Shown here piece by piece: positions 1 through 6,732 of a stretch of DNA of 10,015 nucleotides. Location of the stretch: assembly GCA_030667035.1 (NCBI GenBank), contig DAOUWQ010000020.1, positions 1 to 10,015 on the forward strand, read 5' to 3'. A program made the translations under genes and the position numbers. The notes beneath the pieces were generated by a model that worked only from the letters and a program-made list of their open reading frames with translations, had not been told where the DNA came from and made no database searches. Position 1 is the stretch's first letter. Each line of letters begins with the position of its first letter. Origin of the DNA: Candidatus Heimdallarchaeota archaeon. Lineage in GTDB: Archaea > Asgardarchaeota > Heimdallarchaeia > JABLTI01.

Positions 1-1171
1 AGAAGAATTCGGAAAATTATCAGAAGAACCTTTTGTCAGTATCATTGTTCCAACGTACAATGAAGAAAATAACATTTTGACTTGTCTACAGTCTCTTAAA
101 ATGTTAGACTATTCAAATTATGAAATAATTCTTTCTGATGGTGGTTCAGCTGATAAGACAGTAGAACTAGCAAAACCCTACGTCGATAAATTCATTGTTG
201 ATAAAACCTTGCCAGAAGGATGGATTGGGAAAAATTACGGTTGCCATATTGCTAGTGAAATTGCTGAAGGAGAAATTTTACTCTTTACAGATGCAGACAC
301 CTATCATCGACGCGATTCACTTAAGAAAACGGTTAGCGTTCTTCAGCAAAAAAATGCTGGGTTACTATCAATGATGCCTTATCAGCGAATAGAAAAATGG
401 TGGGAAAGTATTGTTCCAATTTATTTCTTTCTCTCTCATTTAGCGTCAGAAGGCAAGAAAAACGTTAATGATCCAAATAAACCAACTAATTTTCTAGCAA
501 TCGGACAATATCTATTGTTTACTCGAGAAGCATATGAGAAAATCGGTGGACACGTACGTCTGAAAGGGTCGATAATCGAAGATTTCGCATTTGCTCGAGT
601 AGTAAAAACTCAATTGAATTCACTCTATTATATGGATAGTCACAAATTGGTTGCTGTTCGAATGTATCCTGATTCACCAAAACACATGTGGACTGGGTTC
701 AAAAAATGCCTCTATGCAGGAACAAAATTCACGCCTAATAACAGAATAATCTACATAATATTATCAGCAATCTGGGCGATTTCTTCTCCAATAACAGTTG
801 TTTTAGCAGCATTATACAGTAATTGGATTTGGATATTGATATTCAGTTTGATTATGCTAGTTTATCCCGTACAAATGTTGATCTTTTGGCATGGAAAAGG
901 AAAACATTACTACTTGTCTTATCTCTTCTTTCCTGTATTATTGTTGGCATTTCTCTTTACACTAGTAGTGTCTACACTTGAGATTCTTATAACTAAGAAA
1001 ACAACTTGGAAGGGAAGGACTTACTACCCTGATCTTAAAGCTGGTTTAAACAATAATGGAAAATATGGAACGAAAGTTGGAGAAATAATCTTTGAAGACC
1101 CTCCTCTTGAGCCTGACTTTAATTTCACTCCAAAATCAAAAATGCCTAACGAATCATATCAGGATTCTTAA
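1..1171 (+). CDS. Membrane-bound family 2 glycosyltransferase, 5' end outside the window
   Basis: Likely transfers a sugar from a nucleotide-sugar to a lipid or glycan at the inner face of the membrane. The frame is open from base 2 with no stop, and the GT2 N-terminal signature (SIIVPTYNEENN) lies upstream of the first possible start at 77 (TTG), so the gene begins outside the window. Visible motifs are the nucleotide-binding DGGSADKT stretch, a DAD metal-binding motif at 290-298, and the acidic pair ED in the acceptor region at 578-583. Three hydrophobic helices follow at about 746-814, 824-880 and 911-985. The tail has WKGRTY at 1007-1024, matching the C-terminal W-x-G-R type motif of this group. 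The layout resembles CrtQ-like or hopanoid-associated glycosyltransferases; the acceptor cannot be told from sequence. It ends with TAA and is convergent with the sulfotransferase gene. Confidence 0.88.
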   Translation, partial: EEFGKLSEEPFVSIIVPTYNEENNILTCLQSLKMLDYSNYEIILSDGGSADKTVELAKPYVDKFIVDKTLPEGWIGKNYGCHIASEIAEGEILLFTDADTYHRRDSLKKTVSVLQQKNAGLLSMMPYQRIEKWWESIVPIYFFLSHLASEGKKNVNDPNKPTNFLAIGQYLLFTREAYEKIGGHVRLKGSIIEDFAFARVVKTQLNSLYYMDSHKLVAVRMYPDSPKHMWTGFKKCLYAGTKFTPNNRIIYIILSAIWAISSPITVVLAALYSNWIWILIFSLIMLVYPVQMLIFWHGKGKHYYLSYLFFPVLLLAFLFTLVVSTLEILITKKTTWKGRTYYPDLKAGLNNNGKYGTKVGEIIFEDPPLEPDFNFTPKSKMPNESYQDS

Positions 1172-1196
1172 AACAATTCCATCAACAAAGTAAAAG

Positions 1197-1247
1197 ATAG
1201 AAATGGTTGGAGGCTATTCTTTGATCATTTCTATTGGTTACTTTTTT
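1197..1247 (+). terminator. Hairpin plus T-tract between convergent genes
   Basis: Bases 1197-1205 (ATAGAAATG) are perfectly complementary to 1226-1234, giving a 9-bp stem with a 20-base loop. A run of six T follows at 1242-1247. It lies just after the glycosyltransferase stop and overlaps the last codons of the opposing sulfotransferase gene. A T-rich stretch on the other side means it could act in both directions. The long loop makes it weaker than a classical intrinsic terminator. Confidence 0.4.
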
Positions 1248-2010
1248 GAAAATTCACTAATTCTGGATGAACAAAATTAAGTGCTTTTTCAAATGTATCC
1301 GTATTTCTTTTCATTCCAAGAAATTTCGTTATTTGTTTAATCGTTTTCTCAGATTTGTTAATCAAATCATCAAAAGTAATTACTAAACACTTCTTATTTC
1401 TAGTAAATTTCTCCATTTTTAAATATGATTTGACAATTATTTGTTCAAGAAATTTTTCGTTCTCTAATTGTCTCCCAGTTGCAAAATATTTTGACAATAG
1501 CCTTATGACTAAATAAATTCGATATATATAATTATCAAAGAGACCAAGCTCATGTTTGAATGATGAATAGAAATTAGTTTGAACAGAGATTTTCATAACT
1601 GAATTAGCAATTTGTTTCACATCTCTCTTTAAAATAATGTAATGTGGGTCATCAAGTAAACTATCAATATAATGTATTATGTGAAATGAAGAGGGATCTT
1701 TCCAACCCCAATAAGGTTCTTTTCTATTTCTTGCAATTGTTTCTTGAACACGCACCCAGTTTTTCTCTACTGATTGCTTAATTTTACTTTCTGAAGGGTA
1801 ATCAAAATAGATTCCTAAAGAACCCGCATCATATAAAATTTTATGACTTAATCTCAAAAAATCTTGATTTTCAAAACAACCATATTTGTTGACGTGTTGT
1901 CCTTTTATTAAATCACTTTTCTTTCCCATGGAAACGCCTAAGTAATGCAATATACCGGAGAGCACTGTAGAACCTGATCGCAAAACACACAATGGCACAA
2001 CTGTTTTCAT
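1231..2010 (-). CDS. PAPS-dependent sulfotransferase family protein
   Basis: Predicted to move a sulfuryl group from PAPS to a hydroxyl or amino group of an acceptor such as a glycan or glycolipid. The 259 residues fit a small soluble sulfotransferase. The N-terminus carries the 5'-phosphosulfate-binding loop (LRSGSTVL, residues 10-17). Next come a family-typical GCFEN stretch (44-48), WGWKDP (101-106) and the 3'-phosphate-binding segment RDVKQIANSVMK (129-140, with R129 and S137 as expected ligands). Near the end is the family pattern TFDDL...FLG (212-232). The start is ATG at 2010, four bases after the methyltransferase stop; AAGGG about 13 bases upstream may be a weak ribosome site. The close spacing implies co-transcription with the methyltransferase gene. 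The acceptor is unknown; the family is sure, the specificity is not. Confidence 0.82.
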   Translation of the reverse strand: MKTVVPLCVLRSGSTVLSGILHYLGVSMGKKSDLIKGQHVNKYGCFENQDFLRLSHKILYDAGSLGIYFDYPSESKIKQSVEKNWVRVQETIARNRKEPYWGWKDPSSFHIIHYIDSLLDDPHYIILKRDVKQIANSVMKISVQTNFYSSFKHELGLFDNYIYRIYLVIRLLSKYFATGRQLENEKFLEQIIVKSYLKMEKFTRNKKCLVITFDDLINKSEKTIKQITKFLGMKRNTDTFEKALNFVHPELVNFQKSNQ

Positions 2011-2014
2011 ACAA

Positions 2015-2689
2015 CTATAGCATCCCTTTTACTTTTGCAAAATCGTTTTCAGTGTAATTAACTATCTTGCTGAAATTATGTTTTTTCCATATACTTACAA
2101 TTTCATCGAATGTTAGTTCTTTGAGGATTTTGCTTATTGTTACTCTCATAAGTACTTCTTTAGTGTACGGTCTCTTAGAGTCTTGAAATGCTAATGCTTC
2201 TAATAAATCTTTAGAAATTCTAGAATTAAGTGCAGTACACCCAAAAAGAGCTTCTTCATATGAATCAAAACCAAGATAATAACATGTATCATCAAACATA
2301 ACAAGTTGATTATCAATAGGCTCTACTAAAGCGAATCTTGGTTCTTTGTACATACCACTAATGGCTATTTTGTATGGACGGAACGCATATTTCCCAATAC
2401 CAAAAATTGAAAATGGTGCTTTATTTTTATAGATCGAAGATTTTCTTTTATTGAAATGGTCAATTTTAGCGTTCAAATATACCCAAGTTTTTGGATATGA
2501 AGATTCAATGTATGCTGTATCTTCATTCAATTTCCTGTGTGGAATGATTATCTTTCTTTTCGCTTCTGTTACTTCAAAGGTTCTCAGGTTTGAACCTTTT
2601 AACAAAGGAAAAAGCAAATCCTGCTCAATATCTATTATATCACCTAATTTGTTCACTAACTCATCCCTTTTGTTAAAGGATAATTCCAA
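2015..2689 (-). CDS. DNA methyltransferase, C-terminal target-recognition part
   Basis: This is the C-terminal half of the split N6-adenine DNA methyltransferase. It looks like the DNA target-recognition region of Eco57I-like or type IIG-like enzymes. Visible are EQDLLFPLLKGSNL (residues 22-35), the PYKIAISGMYKEPRFALV region (105-122), and DTCYYLGF followed by a LNSR segment (134-157). It has no catalytic motif of its own. The first possible start in frame is TTG at 2689, but homologous sequence (NKFVSDIEKY and WRQGVKHD) continues upstream to 2824 with no start codon, so this is almost surely not an independent gene. It ends with TAG four bases before the sulfotransferase ATG. Confidence 0.75.
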   Translation of the reverse strand: MELSFNKRDELVNKLGDIIDIEQDLLFPLLKGSNLRTFEVTEAKRKIIIPHRKLNEDTAYIESSYPKTWVYLNAKIDHFNKRKSSIYKNKAPFSIFGIGKYAFRPYKIAISGMYKEPRFALVEPIDNQLVMFDDTCYYLGFDSYEEALFGCTALNSRISKDLLEALAFQDSKRPYTKEVLMRVTISKILKELTFDEIVSIWKKHNFSKIVNYTENDFAKVKGML

Positions 2690-2796
2690 TATTTTCGAAC
2701 AATCATGTTTTACTCCTTGTCGCCAAATGTATTTTGATTTACCATCAAAAGTACTAACTTTTCTATACTTCTCTATATCTGAGACAAATTTATTCT

Positions 2797-3783
2797 CTAT
2801 CTCCCGAATATTCTGAGCAAGATTTCAGCTTTATTCAAATCATAAACTTTGCAATAGCTAGCTTTTTTTGAAGCATTTAAATCAAAAATAAATAGTGATG
2901 CATTGCATGATTTACCAAATTCTTTCATAGTATCAATTTGATATTGTTTTAAATTAGTTATTTTATTTTCAGAGGTCAAAAGTCCTTTGGTAAAATTTCT
3001 TATAACGGTATTTTTGCAGAGTAAAGCTACTTTGCCTTCAAAACCAGAGAAATTATCGATCATTTTTTGAATTATCGATTCAGCGATATCGAAATTACTC
3101 TTACCGGTCAAAGCATCCATACCAACTAAATTCATCTTATTGCTTTTACTGGGAAGATTGTTTGAATTCAATGCCCCTAATTCAGCATTGGTTATCCATG
3201 GAGGATTTCCAATTATTAGAAGAGGAGTATTTTCTAGAGAATCAACTAGCTCAGTAAAATCATGAGTAAAGATATTGCCTATATGAACAAATATGTCTAT
3301 ATCTGGTAAAGGTTTCTCTGTATATCTTAGCAACAGAGAGTTGATACCAAAATTCCATTTGCGTGTTTTCTGAATTTCTATTCCATAAATCATGCTTGCA
3401 TTTGGAAAATATTCTGATGCTTGAAGAATAAAATTGCCATCACCAAATGTTGGTTCAATGATAACACCCGGTTGGATGCCTGTTAAAGCAATTAAGTTCA
3501 ACACTTTTTTCACTAAATTTAGTGGTGTTTGAATATCTGCCCATTCACTACTTTCAGGAGTTATTTTTGAAAATTTGTTCTGAGATTTCATTAAAATTAA
3601 ATAATCCTTAAATTCAAGCAATTCTTCTTGTGTTTTGAAAAAATCAGTTATTTGTGTTAGCTCTTTGAAGATTTCGTTTGCTAATTCGTAATTTGTTGAT
3701 TGGTCAAAGAGTGATATTACTTTCGAAAAATACTTTCTTCTATCATCCTCGCTCAAATTTACGAATTCTCCTGCACGAATCAA
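2797..3783 (-). CDS. N6-adenine DNA methyltransferase, N-terminal catalytic part
   Basis: Methylates the N6 of adenine in a specific DNA sequence, using S-adenosylmethionine. Motif order is X, I, IV, as in the gamma class: QTPLNLVKKVL (85-95, motif X), EPTFGDGNF (110-118, SAM-binding motif I), YGIEI (133-137, motif II) and NPPW (193-196, catalytic motif IV). GKVALLCKN (250-258) follows. The first 84 residues are a helical leader of unknown role. The only start downstream of the preceding in-frame stop is TTG at 3783; the next ATG (about residue 65) would remove part of the leader. There is no ribosome site, so the transcript may be leaderless or nearly so. The frame ends early at 2797. No restriction endonuclease gene is visible beside it, so it could be an orphan methylase or a single-chain type IIG enzyme that lost its nuclease; I see no nuclease motif. 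Confidence 0.82.
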   Translation of the reverse strand: MIRAGEFVNLSEDDRRKYFSKVISLFDQSTNYELANEIFKELTQITDFFKTQEELLEFKDYLILMKSQNKFSKITPESSEWADIQTPLNLVKKVLNLIALTGIQPGVIIEPTFGDGNFILQASEYFPNASMIYGIEIQKTRKWNFGINSLLLRYTEKPLPDIDIFVHIGNIFTHDFTELVDSLENTPLLIIGNPPWITNAELGALNSNNLPSKSNKMNLVGMDALTGKSNFDIAESIIQKMIDNFSGFEGKVALLCKNTVIRNFTKGLLTSENKITNLKQYQIDTMKEFGKSCNASLFIFDLNASKKASYCKVYDLNKAEILLRIFGR

Positions 3784-3851
3784 CCAATGATTACTACAAC
3801 ACTAATACTTGATTATCAACATTTTCCCATTCAACTTAAAACTTTTTTCCG

Positions 3852-3870
3852 ACGAAAAGGTAATATATAG
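3852..3870 (+). promoter_or_regulatory. Archaeal-type BRE/TATA promoter of the HEAT-repeat gene
   Basis: A purine-rich stretch (CGAAAAGG, 3852-3859) precedes TAATATATAG (3861-3870), the layout of an archaeal BRE plus TATA box. It would place the transcript start near 3890-3893 and give a leader of about 90 bases before the ATG at 3981. If the host were bacterial, TATAGAT here could be read as a -10 element. Confidence 0.5.
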
Positions 3871-3894
3871 ATAACCCATTCAAAGTACCGTGAA

Positions 3895-3975
3895 CAAACT
3901 GCTCCTATCGAGCAAATTTCTTGAGAGTCTTCAGGGTGAAAAGACTTTCAGATAGCAGGTCTCTCGAGTTGACTT
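3895..3975 (+). promoter_or_regulatory. Structured 5' leader of the HEAT-repeat gene, possible cis-regulatory RNA
   Basis: The leader holds several inverted repeats. TGCTC/GAGCA (3900-3904 with 3910-3914) can form a small hairpin. Bases 3923-3931 pair with 3941-3949 (9 bp with one G-U, 9-base loop). Bases 3920-3927 instead pair with 3961-3968 (8 bp with one G-U), which excludes that second hairpin. CTATC (3905-3909) also matches GATAG (3951-3955). It matches no riboswitch, tRNA or C/D box RNA that I recognise. It could be a regulatory leader, a small RNA, or chance. Confidence 0.3.
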
Positions 3976-3980
3976 TATAG

Positions 3981-4580
3981 ATGAATGAAAGTGATACAGT
4001 TGACAAATTATTTGCCGAATTAGGCAACCAAGATATAAAAGAACGATCAAAAGCCATTGATGTTTTAGCTTCAATAGGTAATAAAGAAATTCTTAATCAT
4101 TTGATCTCTTCTCTCAGAAAAAATTCCCCTCGAATTGTTCGGGAAGGTGCTTGTAAGGCTCTTGGTAAAATTGGTGATCCAAAAGCAGCTGATTCTCTTA
4201 TTTTAGCTCTCGATGACTCCGAAGAAAGCGTACGTTATCAAGCAACAATTGCGTTAGGACAAATTGGTGATACTAAGGCCGTCAATCCTCTACTAACAAT
4301 TTTGAAACAAAAAGATGACCCCCTTGTTAGATCTGAAGCAGCAAAAGCACTTGGTTTAATTGGCGATCCTAGCGCTCTAAAAATACTTCTCAATATTCTC
4401 AAGAAAGAAGACGACCGATTTATCAAATATCATGTTGTAACCTCATTAGGACGTATTGGTGAACCAAAAGCAAAGAAAGCTCTTGAAAAAATAATCAAGG
4501 ATGAATCTGATGATAGATTGGTTTTACGTTCAAGAGAAGCAATAGAAAAAATAAATCAAAATAACATTGTTGCAGGATAA
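3981..4580 (+). CDS. HEAT-repeat protein (E-Z type, PBS-lyase-like repeats)
   Basis: A 199-residue all-helical scaffold, expected to bind another protein or to help a modifying enzyme. It is built of about six repeats of 31-32 residues with the signature A..LG.IGD.KA. The IGD/IGE turns fall at about residues 64-66, 95-97, 127-129 and 159-161, with more divergent repeats at both ends. There is no signal peptide, membrane segment or catalytic domain. Repeats of this kind occur in phycobilin lyases, but they are widespread in archaea with no link to phycobilins, so a lyase role should not be inferred. ATG at 3981 is the start; no ribosome site precedes it. It stands alone behind its own promoter and is convergent with the reductase gene, 23 bases away. 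Confidence 0.85.
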   Translation: MNESDTVDKLFAELGNQDIKERSKAIDVLASIGNKEILNHLISSLRKNSPRIVREGACKALGKIGDPKAADSLILALDDSEESVRYQATIALGQIGDTKAVNPLLTILKQKDDPLVRSEAAKALGLIGDPSALKILLNILKKEDDRFIKYHVVTSLGRIGEPKAKKALEKIIKDESDDRLVLRSREAIEKINQNNIVAG

Positions 4581-4586
4581 AAAAAA
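4579..4586 (-). terminator. T8 tract ending the aldo/keto reductase transcript
   Basis: On the minus strand a run of eight T (4586 down to 4579) lies 17 bases after the reductase stop codon, in a pyrimidine-rich context. Oligo-T without a hairpin is the usual archaeal termination signal. Confidence 0.45.
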
Positions 4587-4603
4587 GAGAAGCAATATTC
4601 CTT

Positions 4604-5407
4604 TTACCATTTTGGTCGAAGGAAAGGAACATCTGCAAATCGTTTTTCTTTTTTAATTGAATCAATTAATTCAATATCTTTTGAGTCTAATTTGAGTTTT
4701 GTTGAATCTAAATTACTCTTTAGATGATCAACATTTGCACTCTTTGGTATTGGTATTGCTTTTTTATGCATAATCCAGGCTAATGATACCTGTGCTGCAC
4801 TTGTTTTATGTTTTTGAGCAATTGATACTAATTCTGGCACTTGATTAAATCTACCGTGTATTAGTGGAAAATACGCAACTAAAGAAATTTTATTTTTAGT
4901 GAGATATTCAAGTAATTCTTTTTGTTGTAACCAAGGATGCATTTCTACTTGATTTGCTACAATATGATTTTTAGTCATAGAAATTGCTTCATCTAGTAGT
5001 TTTGTATTGAAATTTGATACAGCAATATGTTTTATTTTTCCTTCGTCGATTAATTCATCCATGGCTTTTAGAGTGCTTTTCAATTTACTCACTTTTTTAA
5101 TAGGCCAATGAATATAGAGAATATCAATATAATCCATTTGTAATCGTTTCAAGCTTTTTTCTGTACTTTTTTTCACTTTATCATAGCTGAAATTGGAAAC
5201 CCAAAGTTTGGTTGCTAAAGTAATCTTCTCTCTCGGAACATCTGACTCGGCAATTGCTTTTCCAACAGTTTTTTCATTAAAATAAATCTGAGCTGTGTCA
5301 ATAAATCGAAAACCGTAATTTATACCAAATTTCATAGCTTCTTTAGCTTCATCAGAATTTGATTGCATTGTCCCAAGACCAATCTTAGGTAATTTTAATT
5401 GTGTCAT
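4604..5407 (-). CDS. Aldo/keto reductase
   Basis: An NAD(P)H-dependent oxidoreductase that reduces aldehydes or ketones to alcohols; the substrate is unknown. It is a single (beta/alpha)8 barrel of 267 residues, the usual length for the short microbial branch. Counting from the ATG, the catalytic tetrad is D37, Y42, K67 and H100, seen in FIDTAQIY, ATKLW and YIHWP. Other family marks are GKIKHIAVSNF, NQVEMHPW, and the cofactor-binding PIPKSANVDHLKSN near the C-terminus. A TTG at 5419 would add four residues, but GGTGA sits five bases before the ATG at 5407, so I chose the ATG. It is transcribed alone, convergent with the HEAT-repeat gene and 168 bases downstream of the aminotransferase stop. 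The closest type is the 2,5-diketo-gluconate or methylglyoxal reductase-like group. Confidence 0.92.
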   Translation of the reverse strand: MTQLKLPKIGLGTMQSNSDEAKEAMKFGINYGFRFIDTAQIYFNEKTVGKAIAESDVPREKITLATKLWVSNFSYDKVKKSTEKSLKRLQMDYIDILYIHWPIKKVSKLKSTLKAMDELIDEGKIKHIAVSNFNTKLLDEAISMTKNHIVANQVEMHPWLQQKELLEYLTKNKISLVAYFPLIHGRFNQVPELVSIAQKHKTSAAQVSLAWIMHKKAIPIPKSANVDHLKSNLDSTKLKLDSKDIELIDSIKKEKRFADVPFLRPKW

Positions 5408-5414
5408 TTCTTTC
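5408..5414 (-). promoter_or_regulatory. GGTGA ribosome site of the reductase gene
   Basis: On the minus strand the sequence before the ATG reads TTGGTGAAAGAAATG. GGTGA is complementary to the conserved 3' end of 16S rRNA and has a five-base spacer. It decides the start at 5407 over the TTG twelve bases upstream. Confidence 0.6.
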
Positions 5415-5529
5415 ACCAAATTAAATAAACCTTTGATTCTATATCACTCTCTTCATTTAGAAACTATTAATTGAATCAAGTTAAGATTAACATTCTTTTC
5501 TTTTCTAAAGTAATAAGGAATTACCTTGT

Positions 5530-5576
5530 CTTTAAAAGAAAATAAAGAAGGATTTGAGCATTATATTAGCTCAAAT
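5530..5576 (-). terminator. Hairpin terminator of the aminotransferase gene
   Basis: ATTTGAGC (5552-5559) and GCTCAAAT (5569-5576) form a perfect 8-bp stem with a 9-base loop. On the minus strand the stem starts within the stop codon and is followed by T-rich sequence (CCTTCTTTATTTTCTTTT, 5551 to 5534). It looks like an intrinsic terminator. Confidence 0.6.
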
Positions 5577-6649
5577 TATTGAACTGACACATTCCATCCA
5601 TAAGGATCTTCTATGCGACCGTATTGAATTCCAGTTAAGAGCTCATAGAGCTTTGTAGAAATCTCTCCTACTTTAAAATCGTTAATAATGTATTTTTCAT
5701 TTTTATAGAATAATTCTCCTACGGGTGCTATTGAAGCTGCAGTTCCAGCACCAAAAGCTTCTGTTAGGCTACCACTCTTGATTGTTTCAGTAATCTTTTC
5801 GATCGTCAATTTTTCTTCCTTAATTTTGTAGCCATTATCTTTTGCTAATGTAATAACACTATCTCTAGTGACTCCTTTGAGAATCGTTCCATCAAGTGGA
5901 GCAGTATAGATTATATCATCAATGACAAAGAATTGATTCATTGTTCCAACTTCTTCGACATATTTATGCTCTATAGCATCTAACCACAAAACCTGATTAT
6001 AACCTAACTCAATTGCTTTTCTAAAAGCAAGTAAACTGGCAGAATAATTCCCTCCGGTTTTTGCTTCGCCAACACCACCTTCTACAGCGCGAATATATTT
6101 TTCTTCAACATATATTTTGATGGGATTGAATCCTTCTGGGAAATAAGGCCCAACAGGTGTAAGAATAACATAGAAAAGATATTCTTTTGAACTCTTTAAC
6201 CCAAGCATGCCTTCTGTTCCTATCAATGTTGGACGAATATACAATGAAGTTCCTTGTGATTTAGGTGTCCATTGCTTATCGATAGAAACTAAATTCTGAA
6301 GAGCACTAAGAAAATCTTCTTCAGGGAAAGGTGTCATATCCATTCTTTTTGCAGAAGCAACCATACGTTTAGCATTCTTTTCAGGTCGGAAAAAAGAAAC
6401 ACCATCTGTTTTCTCTTGTCTAAAAGCTTTCATCCCTTCAAAGATTTCTTGAGAATAATGCAAAACGTTTGCAGCTGGATGCAGTGATAACATTCCAAAG
6501 GGTTTGATTTGTGCATTTTGCCACTTTTTATCTTTGAATTCAGCAGTAAACATGTGATCGGTAAAGATTTTACTAAAGCCTAGGTTTGATTCATCGTCTG
6601 GCACAGAACCTCTTTTAGATTCAGGTTTCAAATTTAAGTCTATTTTCAT
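5576..6649 (-). CDS. ilvE: Branched-chain-amino-acid aminotransferase
   Basis: A PLP enzyme (fold type IV) that exchanges the amino group between glutamate and the 2-keto acids of valine, leucine and isoleucine, the last step of their synthesis and the first of their breakdown. At 357 residues it fits the longer BCAT form shared by Bacillus-type bacteria and eukaryotes. Counting from the ATG, Lys197 in EAKTGGNYSASL is the Schiff-base lysine. Other family marks are FTDHMF, EIFEGMKAFR, YIRPTLIG, EVGTMNQFFV, LDGTILKGVTRDS and FGAGTAASIAPVGEL. A TTG at 6661 would add four residues, but neither start has a good ribosome site. A TATA-like box 26 bases before the ATG at 6649 suggests a leaderless message from that ATG. 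No other branched-chain synthesis gene lies nearby. Confidence 0.95.
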   Translation of the reverse strand: MKIDLNLKPESKRGSVPDDESNLGFSKIFTDHMFTAEFKDKKWQNAQIKPFGMLSLHPAANVLHYSQEIFEGMKAFRQEKTDGVSFFRPEKNAKRMVASAKRMDMTPFPEEDFLSALQNLVSIDKQWTPKSQGTSLYIRPTLIGTEGMLGLKSSKEYLFYVILTPVGPYFPEGFNPIKIYVEEKYIRAVEGGVGEAKTGGNYSASLLAFRKAIELGYNQVLWLDAIEHKYVEEVGTMNQFFVIDDIIYTAPLDGTILKGVTRDSVITLAKDNGYKIKEEKLTIEKITETIKSGSLTEAFGAGTAASIAPVGELFYKNEKYIINDFKVGEISTKLYELLTGIQYGRIEDPYGWNVSVQ

Positions 6650-6670
6650 CTCAATTCCCAAGTCGAGATA

Positions 6671-6680
6671 CTTTTAATAT
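6671..6680 (-). promoter_or_regulatory. Possible TATA box of the aminotransferase gene
   Basis: On the minus strand the sequence reads ATATTAAAAG (6680 to 6671), centred about 26 bases before the ATG at 6649. At normal archaeal spacing transcription would start at or next to the ATG, in keeping with the missing ribosome site. Confidence 0.35.
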
Positions 6681-6710
6681 TAGAAAAAGTTTTGGTAAGC
6701 GAAAGTAGAG

Positions 6711-6717
6711 AAAAAAA
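6711..6717 (-). terminator. T7 tract after the membrane-protein gene
   Basis: Seven T on the minus strand, 16 bases after the stop codon at 6733 and before the aminotransferase promoter. It fits an archaeal oligo-T terminator that separates the two minus-strand genes. Confidence 0.4.
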
Positions 6718-6732
6718 TATACTATTACTTCA

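Larger units (their letters stand above)
2015..3783 (-). pseudogene. N6-adenine DNA methyltransferase, split by a frame disruption
   Basis: Two adjacent frames together form one gamma-class adenine DNA methyltransferase of about 589 residues. The upstream frame holds the SAM-binding and catalytic half and stops at TAG (2797-2799). The downstream frame is open from 2824 and carries the conserved motif YIWRQGVKHDCSKILEL immediately before the target-recognition half. The frames overlap over 2797-2824, and joining them needs one extra base or a -1 shift. Adding one G to the GGG at 2803-2805 would read straight through. I see no slippery heptamer in the overlap, so a deletion in the strain, or a sequencing or assembly error, is more likely than programmed frameshifting. 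The halves could instead be separate subunits, but no start codon precedes the WRQGVKHD motif in its frame. Confidence 0.8.

Noticed and set aside
2451..2816. Plus-strand open frame of 121 codons
   Set aside because: It lies antisense to the methyltransferase recognition half, which has clear family motifs. The translation has no recognisable domain.
2797..2827. Programmed -1 frameshift in the methyltransferase gene
   Set aside because: The overlap contains no X-XXY-YYZ slippery heptamer and no obvious downstream pseudoknot. A simple one-base deletion or sequence error explains it better.
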